64,000 nt of DNA. It comes from Sipunculus nudus (taxonomy: Eukaryota > Annelida > Sipuncula > Golfingiida > Sipunculidae). Position numbers and translations under genes: made by a program. Shown one piece after another: positions 61,157-64,000 of this stretch (its first letter is position 1; each line of letters starts with the position of its first letter). The notes under the pieces are model-generated. The model was given only the letters and a program-made list of their open reading frames with translations. It was not told the origin of the DNA and did no database searches. The stretch lies in NCBI GenBank assembly GCA_026874595.1, contig CM049311.1, positions 38,954,676-39,018,675 on the forward strand, read 5' to 3'.

Positions 61157-63236
61157 TTTTTAGCTCAGCTGACTGAAAGTCATCTGAGCTATAGCGATCA
61201 CTCTTTGTCCGTCGTCCGTCTGTCCGTCTGTCTGTCCGTCTGTCTGTCCGTCTGTCTGTTAACCAGGCACAAATCGTAACCGCTGGACCTAGAACCTTGT
61301 ACCTTGGGATTCTGAGAGGTCCATGAAAAATCTCCCTGGAAACCAGAAATTAGGTCTCTGTTATCCATATCCTTCGAGCTATGGGGCCCCAAAGTACCCC
61401 CCAGAAAAGTAAAAAATTTCATACAAAAACTTCAATATCTCATTAACTACTTGACTGATGGTCATGATTTTTGGCATACTTATTTATCATGAGATGTTCC
61501 ATCAGTTTCTGAAGACTGGTGGCGCCACCTGTATCGTTCAAGTTTTTACGAATTTTTTTCTCTATATTTGATACCTTTAAAAATGTGAACATCTGTTAAC
61601 AAGGCACAAATCGTTAAGACTGGACCTAGAATCTTCATTCTCAACACACTGAGAGATCTATAAAAAGTCTCCATGGAAACCAGAAATTAGGTATCTGTTA
61701 CCCATATCCTTCGAGCTATGGGGCCCCAAAGTACCCCCCAGAAAAGTAAAAAATTTCATACAAAAACTTCAATATCTCATTAACTACTTGACTGATGGTC
61801 ATGATTTTTGGCATACTTATTTATCATGAGATGTTCCATCAGTTTCTGAAGACTGGTGGCGCCACCTGTATCGTTCAAGTTTTTACGAATTTTTTTCTCT
61901 ATATTTGATACCTTTAAAAATGTGAACATCTGTTAACAAGGCACAAATCGTTAAGACTGGACCTAGAATCTTCATTCTCAACACACTGAGAGATCTATAA
62001 AAAGTCTCCATGGAAACCAGAAATTAGGTATCTGTTACCCATATCCTTCGAGCTATGGGGCCCCAAAGTACCCCCAAGAAAAGTAAAAAATTTCATACAA
62101 AAACTTCAATATCTCATTAAATACTTGACTGATGGTCATGATTTTTGACATACATATTGATCATGAGATGTTCCATCACTTCCTGCAGACTGGTGGTGCC
62201 AGCTGTATTGTTCAATTTTTTACGAATTTTTTTTTCTCTATTTTTGAGACCTTTCAAAATGTGAACATCTGTTAACAAGGCACAAATCGTAAAGACTGGA
62301 CCTAGAATCTTAATTCTTGACACACTGAGAGGTCCATGAAAAATCTCCTTGGAAACCAGAAATTAGGTCTCTGTTAACCATATCCTTCGAGCTATGGGGC
62401 CCATAAGTACCCCCCAGAGTAGTCAAAATTTTCATACAAAAACTTCAATATCTCAATAACTACATCACTGATGGTCATGATTTTTGGCATACATATTGAT
62501 TATGAGATGTTCCATCAGTTCCTTAAGACTGGTGTCGCCACCTGTATTGTTCGATTTTTTACAATTTTTTCCTCTATTTTTGAGACCTTTAAGGATGCTG
62601 TCATCTGTTAACGTGGCACAAATCGTAACGACTGGACCTAGAATCTTCATTCTCTAGACACTGAGAGACCTATGAAAAGTCTCCATGGAAACCAGAAATT
62701 AGGTCTCTGTTACCCATATCCATCAAGCTATGGGGCCCCATAGTACCCCCCCCCCCCCCAGAGTAGTCAAAAATTTCATACAAAAACTTCAATATCTCAT
62801 TAACTACTTGACTGATGGTCATGATTTGTGGCATAACTATTGATCATGAGATGTGTCATCACTTCCTGCAGACTGGTGGCGCCACCTGTATCGTTCGATT
62901 TTTTTATGAATTTTTTTCTCTATTTTTGAGACCTTTCAAAATGTGAACATCTGTTAACAAGTAACAAATCGTAAAGACTGGACCTAGAATCTTAATTCTT
63001 GACACACTGAGAGGTCCATGAAAAATCTCCTTGGAAACCAGAAATTAGGTCTCTGTTACCCATATCCTTTGAGCTATGGGGCCCAAAAGTACCCCCCAGA
63101 AAAGTAAAAAATTTCATACAAAAACTTCAATATCTCAATAACTACATCACTTATGGTCATGATTTTGGCATACATATTGATCATGAGATGTTCCATCAGT
63201 TCCTGCAGACTGGTGGCGCCACCTGTATTTTTTTAT
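61157..63236 (-). mobile_element. Hairpin-headed element, copy 3, with 337-bp tandem core
   Basis: Same head as the 7-kb and 15-kb copies: TTTTTAGCTCAGCTGAC, hairpin AGCTCAGCTGAC-TGAAA-GTCATCTGAGCT, then a (GTCC/GTCT)n tract at 61206-61258. The body differs. It consists of about 5.8 units starting with GCACAAATCGT at 61267, 61604, 61941, 62280, 62616 and (variant) 62962, a spacing of 336-346 bp. Units 1-3 overlap in a stretch (about 61464-61800 repeated at 61801-62057) that is essentially identical, so part of the core expanded recently. Each unit carries GGTGGCGCCACC or a near variant. No coding capacity; a GTACCCCCC-rich segment and a 15-C run near 62747 are present. The Helitron-like/pearl-like reading, and hence strand, is inference. 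Confidence 0.7.
61206..61258. repeat. GTCC/GTCT microsatellite
   Basis: Alternating GTCC and GTCT tetranucleotides directly after the hairpin head of copy 3. Confidence 0.85.
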
Positions 63237-63240
63237 TTTT

Positions 63241-64000
63241 ATGCCCCCGCCACAAAGTGGCCGGGGCATATAGTTTTACCCATGTCCGTCCTTCCGTCCT
63301 TCCGTCACTCCGTCATTCCAGATTCAAACAGTTGTACGGACTTTTTTTCGCAGTGCCTGCAGATATTGGCCTGATTTTTGGTGTGTGGAACGATAATGAC
63401 CAGTTACAGATCAAGTTCGCGTTTCGTCCATATTGACCTACTTTAGACTGTTTAAGGCTCCTAAACTTAGAAAATTTCATTAAAAATAGAAATTTTCATG
63501 ACAAATACACATGTACGGACTTTTTTTCGCAATGCCTGCAGATTTTGACCTGATTTTTGGTGTGTGGGCAGATAATCGAGTTCGTGTTTCGTCCCGGTTG
63601 ACCTACTTTTGACCGTTTTACGGCTCCTAAACTTAGAAAAATTCATGAAAAATAGAAATTTTCATGACAAATACACATGAACGGACTTTTTTTCGCAGTG
63701 CCTGCAGATATTGGCCTGATTTTTGGTGTGTAGGTAGATAATGACCAGATATAGATCGAGTTCGCGTTTCGTCCCAGTTTACCTACTTTTGACCGTTTTA
63801 CGGCTCCTTAACTTAGAAAATTTCATGAAAAATAGAAATTTTCATGACAAATATACATGAACGGACTTTTTTTCGCAGTGCCTGCAGATATTGGCCTGAT
63901 TTTTGGTGTGTAGGTAGATAATGACCAGATATAGATCGAGTTCGCGTTTCGTCCCATGCAGTTTACCTACTTTTGACCGTTTTACGGCTCCTAAACTTAG
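63241..64000 (-). mobile_element. Different hairpin-headed family with 166-180-bp tandem units, runs off the window
   Basis: Starts with hairpin ATGCCCCCGCCAC-AAA-GTGGCCGGGGCAT (12 of 13 pairs), then a TCCGTCCT-type microsatellite (63284-63314), then tandem units beginning ACGGACTTTTTTTCGCA at 63335, 63515, 63681 and 63861. This is the same head, microsatellite, tandem-core order as the other families but with unrelated sequence. Common in bivalve genomes as I know them. The element continues past 64000. Confidence 0.7.

Overview
This is animal nuclear DNA, most likely from a bivalve or another mollusc. It is AT-rich, gene-poor and full of decayed repeats. One host exon is convincing: the first coding exon of a TULP4 (tubby-like protein 4) orthologue at 825-1079 on the + strand, with a clear 3' splice site before it and a GTATGT donor after it. 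I recognise no second TULP4 exon in the remaining 63 kb. The simplest reading is that almost the whole window is a large + strand intron of that gene, filled with mobile and tandem repeats. The mollusc call rests on hairpin-headed repeats that carry a (CCGT)n microsatellite and tandem cores, an architecture described for bivalve 'pearl' / Helitron-related elements.

Layout. 0-7 kb: TULP4 exon, a duplicated splice-acceptor segment, a degenerate 66-bp minisatellite and a tRNA-derived SINE head. 7.1-9.8 and 14.8-17.4 kb: two full copies of a 2.6-kb non-coding hairpin-headed element. 17.5-18.7 kb: a second repeat family and a SINE. 18.9-21.0 kb: a 49-bp minisatellite (about 42 copies) containing a 782-bp higher-order duplication. 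24.5-26.1 kb: a short hairpin-headed repeat and a dead LINE reverse-transcriptase fragment. 27.1-35.3 kb: an 8.2-kb satellite-like array of 36-bp monomers in 435-508 bp blocks, organised as a nearly identical 1,947-bp tetramer. 39-40.6 kb: a poly-C/poly-G hairpin and a 73-bp minisatellite.

41.5-49.1 kb: a complete, very young LTR retrotransposon. Its two 1,136-bp LTRs differ at one position and it is flanked by a 5-bp target duplication. Its polyprotein has Ty3/Gypsy-type domains in the order Gag-PR-INT-RT-RNase H, with integrase before reverse transcriptase as in Gmr1-like elements. An in-frame TGA interrupts RT.

49.9-64 kb: further repeats, a frameshifted minus-strand EETPAAK-repeat coding remnant (50.4-51.3 kb), a 2.06-kb foldback element with long inverted repeats (52.7-54.7 kb), an ancient copy of the hairpin-headed family (56.0-56.7 kb), a CTCF-like site (60.3 kb), a third hairpin-headed element built of 337-bp units (61.2-63.2 kb), and the start of another family with 166-180-bp units running off the end.

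The elements do not form a pathway. What unites the window is repeat biology inside one probable intron. Most open reading frames of 60-130 codons lie in repeats or AT-rich DNA and are not genes.
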